From: Candidatus Cloacimonadota bacterium
GTDB lineage: Bacteria > Cloacimonadota > Cloacimonadia > JGIOTU-2 > B8-G9
Assembly (NCBI GenBank): GCA_003647765.1
Contig: QMNM01000045.1
Span: 1-8,480 of the forward strand
Reading direction: 5' to 3'
Length of the DNA: 8,480 nt
Position numbers and translations under genes: made by a program. Shown here one piece after another: positions 1 through 6,397 of the stretch. A model generated the notes under the pieces. The model was not told the DNA's origin. It was given only the letters and a program-made list of their open reading frames with translations, and did not search any database. Each line of letters begins with the position of its first letter. The first letter of the stretch is position 1.

Positions 1-41
1 AAAAATTTGCTCCAAAATTCCAAATACTGGATTTTACAAAT

Positions 42-1235
42 TTACTCATTAATTTTATTGTGATCTCTTATTTCATCAAAAATCTGTTTGATTTTTTTAT
101 TTCTTCCTGAAGTTTTTAACATTTCATTGGTATAAACATATAAACTCGATAAAAACAATGATAACATAAATGAAATTATACACAATTTAGCTCTTTTAGG
201 TCTACTTCTCAGACCTGCTGGTATTGCTTTATCAATCACTTCAATTGTTGGCAAATCCTTAATTTCTTCAATTTTTGCAGATTCATATTGAGGGTAAAGA
301 AATTCATATAAATTCTGTTTTATTTGATAATTCAACTTTAAATATGCATATTTAAGACTTAAATCAGGAATATCATCAATGTTTAATATATATTTAGGTT
401 TTAGATTGTCTTCAGAGAGTTCAATTTCCTTAATTTTTTTATCAATTATCTGTTTTTTCTTTATTAAACTTTGAATGATAGGAGAGTAAGAATCAAGAAA
501 TTCTTTATTGTATTCTATTTCTATTTCAATATTCATTTTTTGAGAAATTAGATCAGAATATGAATTAATTAGTTTAATAGTTTGTTGATTCAAATCAATT
601 GTTTTGTTTCTCTTTTGGAATTCGTTTATTTTCATTGCTAAAGAATCTAATTCGTTTTTAATTTGATACAGGCGTTCTTCAATGAATATCCGACTTTGTT
701 TGCCTTTAGTCATTCGTATCTCACGATTATATTTGTCTAACAATTGCCAGTAATAATTTGCAATCTTACTGGAAAGAAATCTATCCTTTGTTTCAATGCT
801 AATACTTATCACTCCAGTTTCTTCATTTATCTTTATCTTACTAATTTTCTTTTTTAATGCTCTTACTGCTAATTCCATAGAAATTAAACTATCCGGATTA
901 TCTATTTTAAGATATTTAATAAGATTAAACTTGCGAACAACATCCTCAGAAAATGTTCTGCTTTTCATTATTGTTACTAAATCCATTCCCTGTGTCTGAA
1001 GTGTTCCGCCTAATAAAGAAGAACCAAATCCTCGTAGTGAAGAACTAATAAAAGACGCTTGACTTCTTTGTTCTTGAGCTGGCAATATAGTCGCTGTTGA
1101 AGTCCAATATTGTGTTGTTAATAAACTATAAATAACTGCAATAACACTAACAATCAAAGTAGTAATTATAACGAACTTTTTATGTTTTGCTATGATAATT
1201 AAAATATCCAGTATATCTATTTCTTTGTTTTCCAT
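42..1235 (-). CDS. Wzz/GNVR-type polysaccharide chain-length determinant (co-polymerase)
   Basis: This inner-membrane protein of 397 residues probably controls chain length or export of a surface polysaccharide. Two membrane segments bracket a long periplasmic part: TM1 at about residues 21-40, and TM2 at about 349-368 near the C-terminus. The stretch before TM2 contains the signature of the family, with VIDKAIPAG followed by RSRPKR. The middle (about 160-300) is Lys/Glu/Ile-rich and probably forms the helical hairpin or coiled coil of Wzz proteins. No Walker motifs or Tyr-rich tail follow TM2, so this is the kinase-less form. I chose the ATG at 1235 because an AAGG lies 8 bases before it; an in-frame TTG at 1253 would add six residues and lacks a site. 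The gene lies 98 bases downstream of the broken lyase gene. No glycosyltransferases are visible, so the polysaccharide is unknown. The family call is firm; the substrate is not known. Confidence 0.88.
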   Translation of the reverse strand: MENKEIDILDILIIIAKHKKFVIITTLIVSVIAVIYSLLTTQYWTSTATILPAQEQRSQASFISSSLRGFGSSLLGGTLQTQGMDLVTIMKSRTFSEDVVRKFNLIKYLKIDNPDSLISMELAVRALKKKISKIKINEETGVISISIETKDRFLSSKIANYYWQLLDKYNREIRMTKGKQSRIFIEERLYQIKNELDSLAMKINEFQKRNKTIDLNQQTIKLINSYSDLISQKMNIEIEIEYNKEFLDSYSPIIQSLIKKKQIIDKKIKEIELSEDNLKPKYILNIDDIPDLSLKYAYLKLNYQIKQNLYEFLYPQYESAKIEEIKDLPTIEVIDKAIPAGLRSRPKRAKLCIISFMLSLFLSSLYVYTNEMLKTSGRNKKIKQIFDEIRDHNKINE

Positions 1236-1278
1236 ATAAAATACCTTATTCAATAAAATTATGCTGATATAAATAAGT

Positions 1279-1316
1279 CAGGTTGCGATACATATACCGA
1301 CAAAAGTATCATCCTG
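1279..1316. repeat. Imperfect inverted repeat between hutH and the Wzz gene
   Basis: CAGG (1279-1282) and GATAC (1287-1291) are matched in reverse by GTATC (1306-1310) and CCTG (1313-1316), leaving an unequal internal bulge and a loop of about 14 bases. The hairpin lies in the 98-base gap after the hutH stop codon and before the Wzz start. It could be a weak terminator or processing site, but no T-run follows on the minus strand. Low confidence that it is functional. Confidence 0.3.
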
Positions 1317-1333
1317 CGAAAATCAAACAACCA

Positions 1334-2929
1334 TTATAATTCATCTTTTAGTAATTCCAATGTCTTCTCAATATCAATATACGCAACTTTATCTTTGTCC
1401 CAAAACTTTACTCCAGCATTTCGTAATTTTGTATATATTTTAGCTGTTTCTTTGCCAAATACTTTTTCTGATGCCTGTCCAACAAAATCACTGTTAGCTC
1501 TTAATCTAAGATCTAATGCCTGACATGCTGATATATATTCAATAGCAATAATTTTTTTTACATTCTCCAATATTTCACGAAACTGCCTTGCCGCAATTGT
1601 TCCCATTGAAACATGATCCTCTACATCTTCGCTTGTAGGTATAGAATCTATGGATGCTGGGTGAGCTAACACCTTGTTCTCGGAAACAAGTGAAGCCGCA
1701 GTATATTGCAATATCATAATTCCGCTTTGCAAACCAGGATCAATTGAGAGCATACTTGGCAGTCCATTATTTATAAAATGTGAGCTTAGTTTGAATATGC
1801 GTCTCTCAGATATATTTCCTAACTCGGCTATTGCAATCTTCATATAATCACTTACCAATGCTATAAATTCCCCGTGAAAATTACCACCTGAAAATAACTT
1901 ATTCTCTCTTTCTGCTTCAATAATAATCAATGGATTATCAGTAATGGCATTTGCCTCATTTTCAACAATCTTACTTGCAAATTCAATAGTATCCTTTATA
2001 GGTGCTACTACCTGAGGAAAACAGCGAAGTGAATAGCTATCCTGTACTTCTCCAATGTTAGAATCTATCAAATGGCTTCCTCTAAAATATTCGCAAATTT
2101 GGTTAGCAATATCAACTTGACTTTTCTGTGCACGAAGTTCATGAATTTTGTAGTAATATGCATCAGATACACCACAAAGTGATTCAAGAGATGCGGTAAA
2201 GATTTTTGTAGCATTTTTCAATAATACTTTTGCATCATAAATAGCTAATGCTGTAATTGCAGTCATTACATTAGTTCCATTGATGAGAGCAAGCCCTTCT
2301 TTTGCATCTAAAATGACTCTTTCAATACCAGCTCTTTTCATTGCAGACAGACCGGAAATCGTCTTGATAGAATAATTATCTCTATCAAAATTTTCCTCAA
2401 CAATCACTCTGCCGCTAAATTCTTCTAAATCATTCTTTTCATCTTTTGAAAGCACTAATATAATATGTTAAATTGGAGCAAGATCACCACTTGCACCGAC
2501 TGAACCTTTTTCAGGGACAGCTGGATGTACACCTTTATTTAGCATTTCAACAAGAGTATTAACAGTGGTCAATCTTATTCCAGAATATCCATTTGCAAGA
2601 GAATTAACCCTCAACAACATTATTGCTCTAACAACTTCAATAGGCAGATAATGTCCAACACCAGCAGAATGACTGACTATTAAATTCCTTTGAAGCTGTC
2701 GTAATCTATAATACGGAATTTTCTTATTCCTTAATGCTCCAAAACCTGTGTTCACCCCATAAGCTATTGCAGCATTTTCAGAAATGTAATTATTCTCAAT
2801 ATATTTCCTGCATTTTGAGATATTTCTCTTTGCTTCTTCTGTTATCTCAACCTTTGCATAATACCTTGATACAGAAACAATCTGTTCAATTGTCAAACTA
2901 TTGCCATCTATAATTACTTTATTATACAT
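1334..2929 (-). pseudogene. hutH: Histidine ammonia-lyase, interrupted by one in-frame TAA
   Basis: Histidine ammonia-lyase converts L-histidine to trans-urocanate and ammonia in the cytoplasm, the first step of histidine breakdown. The reading frame continues from 2929 to 1334 (531 codons counting the internal stop) without a frame change, but codon 154 (2470-2468) is TAA. Nearly all family landmarks are intact on both sides: YGVNTGFG (Tyr57), SHSAGVG (His87), the MIO-forming Ala-Ser-Gly at 146-148 in GSVGASGDLAP, LALING, QDSYSLR, TDNPL, SGGNFHGE and EDHVSMG. The SH in SHSAGVG favours a histidine rather than a tyrosine or phenylalanine lyase. The stop sits at the residue after GDLAP[L/I], normally Ala or Ser; TCA to TAA would be a single change. 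The start at 2929 has GGAG at 2942-2939, 9 bases away. A GTG at 2455 could restart the C-terminal part, but has no Shine-Dalgarno. About 18 extra residues lie after the stop compared with the usual enzyme. No other hut genes are in the window. Nonsense mutation is likeliest; a sequence error is possible. Confidence 0.88.
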
Positions 2930-2938
2930 AGCATTACA

Positions 2939-2942
2939 CTCC
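2939..2942 (-). promoter_or_regulatory. Shine-Dalgarno that sets the hutH start
   Basis: GGAG on the minus strand lies 9 bases before the ATG at 2929. The upstream in-frame ATG at 2944 overlaps this site and extends the protein with residues that do not look like the family, so 2929 is preferred. Confidence 0.6.
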
Positions 2943-2948
2943 ATTCGT

Positions 2949-2987
2949 GAAACCCGACTCGAGTTCAAAGAACCCGAGTTGAGTTTC
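2949..2987. repeat. 18-base inverted repeat with a 3-base loop before hutH
   Basis: The arms 2949-2966 and 2970-2987 are reverse complements at 15 of 18 positions and are separated only by AAA (2967-2969). All three differences are transitions; in a minus-strand transcript two would be G-U wobble pairs. The hairpin ends 6 bases before the hutH Shine-Dalgarno. No T-run follows it on the minus strand, so it does not look like an ordinary intrinsic terminator. It could be a leader structure that limits or stabilises translation, a protein-binding palindrome, or a dispersed palindromic repeat. The structure is plain in the sequence; its role is inference. Confidence 0.65.
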
Positions 2988-3000
2988 TGTGTGGCTAAAA

Positions 3001-3297
3001 TTACTTTTGCCTACGAATGCAATTACAGAACCCGTGATAAATTGCACAAATGCCACCAAATAATGAAAATAGTCCTCAGAAAAGTGGACGCCCCAAAATA
3101 TGTGATAAAATTGGTTTGGAATCTGGTAAAAGATAAATTCCCCAGGTAATCATAAAACACCCAAGAACTATACATATATGACCAAATAAAATAAGTGCAT
3201 AACGGTCATTTCTCCATCCAACAAAACAGAGTCCTATACCTATAAATATCGGAATTATTCCTCCAATATTACTAAATAGTGTCTGACCGAAAACCCT
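3001..3297 (-). pseudogene. Remnant of a small three-helix membrane protein with in-frame TGA
   Basis: I do not recognise the family. On the minus strand an open frame from 3297 to a TAA at 3003-3001 is interrupted only by a TGA at 3078-3076. Three hydrophobic stretches follow each other: NIGGIIPIFIGIGLCFVGW, then (after RNDR) YALILFGHICIVLGCFMITW, then beyond the TGA the stretch GLFSLFGGICAIYHGFC, ending in a basic tail with RRQK. Reading the TGA as tryptophan (from TGG by one change) gives RPLFWGLFSLFGG, which reads naturally as membrane sequence. No proper start is visible: a TAA at 3300-3298 lies just upstream, and the only nearby ATG (3306) is two codons before it. The 5' end is therefore also damaged or missing. 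The segment lies 71 bases upstream of hutH in the same direction. The alternative is a chance hydrophobic frame in AT-rich DNA, but its length and its Gly/Trp/Pro pattern argue against that. Confidence 0.5.
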
Positions 3298-3346
3298 TTA
3301 ATCCATTTAATAAAAAGAAGTTAAGTGTCGTTTTTTGGAGCGAAGA

Positions 3347-3414
3347 TTAACCGCAAAGTCCGCAGAGAAAAATCTCTGGGAACTCTGCGAAAACTTTGCA
3401 TTCTCTGCGGTTAA
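3347..3414. repeat. Palindromic intergenic repeat with GCAGAG/GCAAAG units
   Basis: A 68-base element folds into nested stems: TTAACCGC (3347-3354) with GCGGTTAA (3407-3414), GCAAAG (3353-3358) with CTTTGC (3394-3399), and CGCAGAG (3361-3367) with CTCTGCG (3383-3389). Within the right half the motifs recur about every 10-11 bases. It is more G+C-rich than the surrounding DNA and lies in a gap without intact genes. I recall similar CGCAGAG/GCAAAG-type intergenic repeats from many environmental bacterial genomes, but cannot verify a named family here. It carries no coding potential and may be a non-autonomous dispersed element or an RNA/DNA hairpin. Confidence 0.72.
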
Positions 3415-3517
3415 ATAAAGATCATTAAAAATATAAAAAAGTAGTATGGATTAAAAATCTTCATCTCTAAAAATATGTCTCAAAGTATCTTTATTAAAAC
3501 ATTTAGAAGGTTTCTGT

Positions 3518-3634
3518 TCAATCACTAAATATTATAAATGTGAATATTCCAAGAATAAATATAAGTATTCCCGAAATTACAGTAATAAAATTATGAGATT
3601 TTATTATTTTTTCTTTTTTGATTTTTCCATTCAT
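3518..3634 (-). CDS. Possible 38-residue single-helix membrane peptide
   Basis: An ATG at 3634 opens 38 codons to a TGA at 3520-3518. The peptide has a basic, polar N-terminus (MNGKIKKEKIIKSHN) followed by an uninterrupted hydrophobic stretch of about 20 residues ending in Ser-Asp, the layout of a small type II or tail-type membrane peptide. No clear Shine-Dalgarno lies before it. It is downstream of the DUF58 gene in the same direction, but beyond the probable terminator at 3659-3677. AT-rich DNA readily gives Ile/Phe-rich short frames, so this may be chance, or a further piece of the decayed membrane gene downstream. No function can be assigned. Confidence 0.25.
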   Translation of the reverse strand: MNGKIKKEKIIKSHNFITVISGILIFILGIFTFIIFSD

Positions 3635-3658
3635 AAGAAAATATTGAAAATAAGAGGA

Positions 3659-3677
3659 CTACATTTAGAAAATGCAG
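3659..3677 (-). terminator. Possible terminator hairpin after the DUF58 gene
   Basis: On the minus strand CTGCATTT, a TCT loop and AAATGTAG form an 8-pair stem with one U-G wobble, 25 bases after the DUF58 stop codon. The following minus-strand bases (TCCTCTTATTTTC) are pyrimidine- and T-rich but not a pure T-run. The stem is short and AT-rich, so it is a moderate candidate for the end of the three-gene operon. Confidence 0.4.
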
Positions 3678-3702
3678 TAGGAATACGAAAATTTTGATGA
3701 TA

Positions 3703-4590
3703 TTACAAAAGCTTTGCTCTTTTAATTAAAAAGCGAAAAAGTGCTTTATCATAAGGAGTAGATGTATTTATTGGGACATAATCAATAAAGGCATTATGGC
3801 ATTTAGCAGAGAAGAAGCTTTTCATATTGTTAATTTGTTTTTTATATTGCTTTTTGATTTGCCAAGGCTGGGTTACTATTTCCTCGCCTGTCTCCATATC
3901 TATAAACTTTGCTTCTCTTCTAAAATCAAACTCCAATTCCTGCTCATCTAAAATGTGAAACAGAATAAGCTCATGCTTATGATGACGAAAATGCTGTAAG
4001 CCAAGCATAATTTCTTCTGGATTATCTAATAAATCAGATATAAGAATAATCAAACCCCTTTTCTTGATTCGTTCTGCTAAATTATGAAGCACACTTGCTG
4101 TATTAGTTTTTTTTTCTGGTGCAAGATTATAAAGTTTTTTGAATAGAATAGATAAATGAGATTTTGCTGAGCGCGGTGGGACATATTCATTAATTTCTTC
4201 TGAAAAGGTGAGCAATCCTACTGCATCTTGCTGACTTATCATTAAATAGGAAAGTGCTGATGCAATGGTTTTGCCGTATTCTAATTTAGAAATTTTACCA
4301 GATTTATAATTCATAGAATTACTGCAATCCAATAAGATATATGCTTTTAGATTGGTCTCCTCTTCAAATTTTTTAATGAAATACTTGTCAGTTTTAGCAT
4401 ATACTTTCCAGTCAATATATCTAAGCGCATCACCTGGTATGTATTGGCGGTGTTCAGAGAATTCAACACTAAAGCCGTGATATGGTGATTTATGTAGACC
4501 AGTAATAAAGCCCTCTACAATCAATCTGGCTCTTAAATCAAATCTGTCTAATTTGGCAATAAATTCAGGTGAAAGATTTATGTTATTCAA
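3703..4590 (-). CDS. DUF58 / von Willebrand A-like protein
   Basis: This 295-residue cytoplasmic protein belongs to the DUF58 family. The signature block is complete: SPYHGFSVEFSEHRQY (35-50), PGD and RYIDWKVYAKT (52-67), then the KKFEEETN segment (73-80). A vWA-like fold follows, with the metal-site motif DCSNS (Asp88, Ser90, Ser92), DAVGLLTF (122-129) and ISDLLD near 184-189. DUF58 proteins usually pair with a MoxR-type AAA+ ATPase and act in assembly or stress functions that are poorly defined; no MoxR gene is in this window. The start is a TTG at 4590: it overlaps the TGA of the upstream regulator (TTGA), a TAA two codons upstream forbids extension, and AAGGA at 4604-4600 lies 9 bases before it. 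Translation is therefore probably coupled to the HD-GYP regulator. Family call firm; biological role unknown. Confidence 0.9.
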   Translation of the reverse strand: MNNINLSPEFIAKLDRFDLRARLIVEGFITGLHKSPYHGFSVEFSEHRQYIPGDALRYIDWKVYAKTDKYFIKKFEEETNLKAYILLDCSNSMNYKSGKISKLEYGKTIASALSYLMISQQDAVGLLTFSEEINEYVPPRSAKSHLSILFKKLYNLAPEKKTNTASVLHNLAERIKKRGLIILISDLLDNPEEIMLGLQHFRHHKHELILFHILDEQELEFDFRREAKFIDMETGEEIVTQPWQIKKQYKKQINNMKSFFSAKCHNAFIDYVPINTSTPYDKALFRFLIKRAKLL

Positions 4591-5669
4591 AACTTACCAT
4601 CCTTATTATAATGCTTAAGAATGTCCATAGTAGAATGGTCAGTGTTAAATAGTTTTATAAAGTTTTTCCCAATCTCAGGGTCAAATTGTGTCCCTAAATT
4701 TTTATCAATTTCAATAATAGCCTTTTCTGCTAGTAATTGATTCCTGTACGGACGAGTGCTCATCATAGCATCAAAAGCATCAACTACTGTTACAAGGCGA
4801 GCCAGAAAGAATATATCATCTCTTTTTAGTCCTGATGGATAGCCCTGTCCATCATATCTCTCGTGATGTTGATAAATAATATTAATAATTTTCTCATCAA
4901 ATTCTATTGGTTCCAATATATGTTTTCCAACTGATGGATGGGTTTTTATAATTGCATATTCATCATTATTAAGAGGTCCATTTTTATGTAAAATAGTTTT
5001 ATCAATGCCTATTTTTCCTATATCGTGCAATATAGATCCAATTTCAAGATTTCTTATCTCTTGTGAGGTTAATCCCAACTTTTTGGCTAATTTTATACTG
5101 TATTGTCGCACTCTTTCTGAATGTCCTTTTGTGTATCTATCACTAGCTTCTAATGTATTGATTACAATACGGACAGTTCCTAGAAACATATCTTCTAAAT
5201 TTTTATAAGCTATTTTCAACTGTGTTGTTCTTTTTTTTACCATTTCCTCTAAATGAAGCCGATATTGAATATTTTCCCATTTCAATCTCTGTTTGTCTAC
5301 TGCATTTTTAACTGATATAAACATCTCGTTCATATCAAATGGCTTAGTTATAAAATCATAAGCCCCATTCTTAAATGCATCCATTACTTTTTCCATATCT
5401 CCATAGCCAGTCATTAGAATTAAAGGGATGTCTATTTCTTTTTCCTTAATAAGATGTAATAGATCCAAGCCAGACATTCCTTGCAAACAAATATCACTAA
5501 TAATAAGTGAGAAAACCTCTCTATCAAGCAACTTTGTAGCTTCAATAGCATCCTTAGCAGTAATAACTCTATATCCTCGTAATTCTAAATAATCTTTAAT
5601 CGCTGTTCGTATATCTTTCTCATCATCAATTACTAATATTGTATCAATTTTATTATCTATTATGTTCAT
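4587..5669 (-). CDS. Response regulator with receiver and HD-GYP domains (RpfG-like)
   Basis: This 360-residue protein is probably a phosphorylation-controlled cyclic-di-GMP phosphodiesterase in the cytoplasm. The N-terminal receiver domain (about 8-125) has the acidic pair Asp15-Asp16, the phosphoacceptor Asp59, Thr87 in LMTGYG and Lys109 in ITKPFD. A charged helical linker (about 127-160) joins it to an HD-GYP domain with GHSERV (His183), HDIGKIGI (His215-Asp216), THPSVGK (His244), HHERYDGQGYP (His268-His269, GYP 276-278) and VDAFDAM. All expected metal and substrate landmarks are present, so it should be active. I chose the ATG at 5669 because GGAG at 5679-5676 lies 6 bases before it; the ATG at 5681 has no site. 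The gene overlaps the PPC gene by 17 bases and the DUF58 start by 4, which implies tight co-translation. The cognate kinase is not in the window. Confidence 0.93.
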   Translation of the reverse strand: MNIIDNKIDTILVIDDEKDIRTAIKDYLELRGYRVITAKDAIEATKLLDREVFSLIISDICLQGMSGLDLLHLIKEKEIDIPLILMTGYGDMEKVMDAFKNGAYDFITKPFDMNEMFISVKNAVDKQRLKWENIQYRLHLEEMVKKRTTQLKIAYKNLEDMFLGTVRIVINTLEASDRYTKGHSERVRQYSIKLAKKLGLTSQEIRNLEIGSILHDIGKIGIDKTILHKNGPLNNDEYAIIKTHPSVGKHILEPIEFDEKIINIIYQHHERYDGQGYPSGLKRDDIFFLARLVTVVDAFDAMMSTRPYRNQLLAEKAIIEIDKNLGTQFDPEIGKNFIKLFNTDHSTMDILKHYNKDGKF

Positions 5670-6096
5670 TGCTATCTCCATAAAAATTTAATCGTAATTT
5701 TTTATCTTCTGGTTCCTTGCGAAATATTGCATTAGGAATGGTCTCTAAAAAAAGTTCCAGTGTATTCCATACCTTAGCATTTATTAAATGGCCACCAAAT
5801 ACACGGTGTCCTTTATCACCTAAACTTATATGAACATGCCAATCCTTTTGATTATCAACTGTCGTGAACATATTACCACTAATAGAAATCAACTCTAATG
5901 GCTGTTCAAATTTATCTATTTTATATCCTTTACCAGTAAAATAGCCAATTTCAGTATCTTTAAGCATACCTACGCCATTTAATACAATAATATTTTTTAT
6001 ATCTTCTTTATTTGCAAATTCTTTTAATTTTTGAACTAAGTCCTCTTGATGAATAAGACGCAAACAATACTTATTGCTAAATCGTTTTATAATCAT
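5653..6096 (-). CDS. PPC/DUF296 domain protein
   Basis: This 147-residue protein is a single PPC (plant and prokaryote conserved, DUF296) domain. Evidence is the YCLRLIHQEDL opening, the FAN...IVLNGVGML strand-turn segment (27-45), YFTGKGY, LELISISGN (67-75), and the histidine cluster HVHISLGD (His87, His89) and GHRVFGGHL (His97, His103), which in this family lies in a conserved, possibly metal-binding pocket. PPC proteins form trimers; in plants the domain is part of AT-hook proteins, while bacterial single-domain members have no settled function. The start at 6096 has GAGG at 6105-6102, 5 bases away. It is the first gene of an operon with an HD-GYP regulator and a DUF58 gene, so a sensory or ligand-binding role in that pathway is a reasonable guess, not shown. 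Confidence 0.85.
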   Translation of the reverse strand: MIIKRFSNKYCLRLIHQEDLVQKLKEFANKEDIKNIIVLNGVGMLKDTEIGYFTGKGYKIDKFEQPLELISISGNMFTTVDNQKDWHVHISLGDKGHRVFGGHLINAKVWNTLELFLETIPNAIFRKEPEDKKLRLNFYGDSNEHNR

Positions 6097-6139
6097 AATT
6101 GCCTCGCTTACTAATGTGAAATATTCAGATTGTATTTAC

Positions 6140-6168
6140 ATTATAAATAAGTCATCATATTAAGCCAA
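6140..6168 (-). promoter_or_regulatory. Sigma-70-like promoter for the PPC / HD-GYP / DUF58 operon
   Basis: On the minus strand TTGGCT (6168-6163) and a perfect TATAAT (6145-6140) are separated by 17 bases. Transcription would begin near 6133, leaving a leader of roughly 37 bases before the PPC start codon at 6096, with the GAGG site inside it. Position and spacing fit well; no experimental support. Confidence 0.55.
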
Positions 6169-6333
6169 AATATGAAAAAATATGTCAAATATTATTTTTT
6201 CAGAAAAAAGCCAGGAATTCATGAATTAAAATATTTATATTTTCCTTTGGATTGACTTATTAAAACTTGATATTCTTATTTTTTTAATGCTTATTATTAT
6301 TTCTTGACTAAAATCATCTACAATGATGGTGTT

Positions 6334-6363
6334 TTGACAAAAATTTGAACATACTTTTATCAA
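6334..6363 (+). promoter_or_regulatory. Candidate promoter for the dGTPase gene
   Basis: A perfect TTGACA (6334-6339) is followed after 18 bases by TATCAA (6358-6363), a 4/6 match to the -10 consensus. Transcription would begin near 6370, placing the GTG/T-rich repeat in the leader before the ATG at 6424. The -10 is weak and another TTGACT lies at 6304, so the exact site is uncertain. Confidence 0.4.
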
Positions 6364-6371
6364 AAAAAATT

Positions 6372-6397
6372 GTGTGTTTTTAGTGTAGTTTTGTGGC
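6372..6397 (+). repeat. Degenerate GTG/T-rich tandem units before the dGTPase start
   Basis: GTG-containing units recur at about 10-11 base spacing (GTG at 6372, 6383 and 6393), separated by T-runs and ending in TTTTGTGGCTAA. The ATG at 6424 follows 26 bases later. The array closely resembles the exact one at 7628-7657, which also precedes a plus-strand start. A TTG start at 6370 would translate this array, giving an unlikely CVFSVVLWL leader. Confidence 0.5.

Noticed and set aside
14-37. Hairpin after the Wzz stop as a terminator
   Set aside because: Only about 4 plus 3 base pairs around a mismatch and no clear T-run on the minus strand.
796-999. Plus-strand open frame inside the Wzz gene
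   Set aside because: It is antisense to a well supported coding region, is low-complexity hydrophobic, and lacks a Shine-Dalgarno.
2949-2987. tRNA T-arm or tRNA fragment suggested by GGGTTC
   Set aside because: The 3-base loop, the lack of acceptor, D and anticodon arms, and the almost full self-complementarity do not fit a tRNA.
2468-3078. Alternative genetic code (TAA or TGA read as an amino acid) to explain the interrupted genes
   Set aside because: All other long genes are uninterrupted under the standard code and end in TAA or TGA at family-appropriate places. Two different stop codons would need recoding, so local nonsense mutations are simpler.
2901-3149. Plus-strand 82-codon open frame
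   Set aside because: It overlaps the hutH 5' end, the inverted repeat and the membrane remnant on the other strand, has no recognisable domain, and looks like an antisense shadow.
3347-3414. CRISPR array
   Set aside because: The units are 10-11 bases apart and self-complementary, with no regular spacers of the expected length and no cas genes.
5005-5208. Plus-strand open frame inside the HD-GYP gene
   Set aside because: Antisense shadow of a conserved catalytic domain.
6216-6227. Calling AATTCATGAATT an operator outright
   Set aside because: A 12-base AT-rich palindrome can arise by chance and has no second copy that I can see in the window; kept only as a note.
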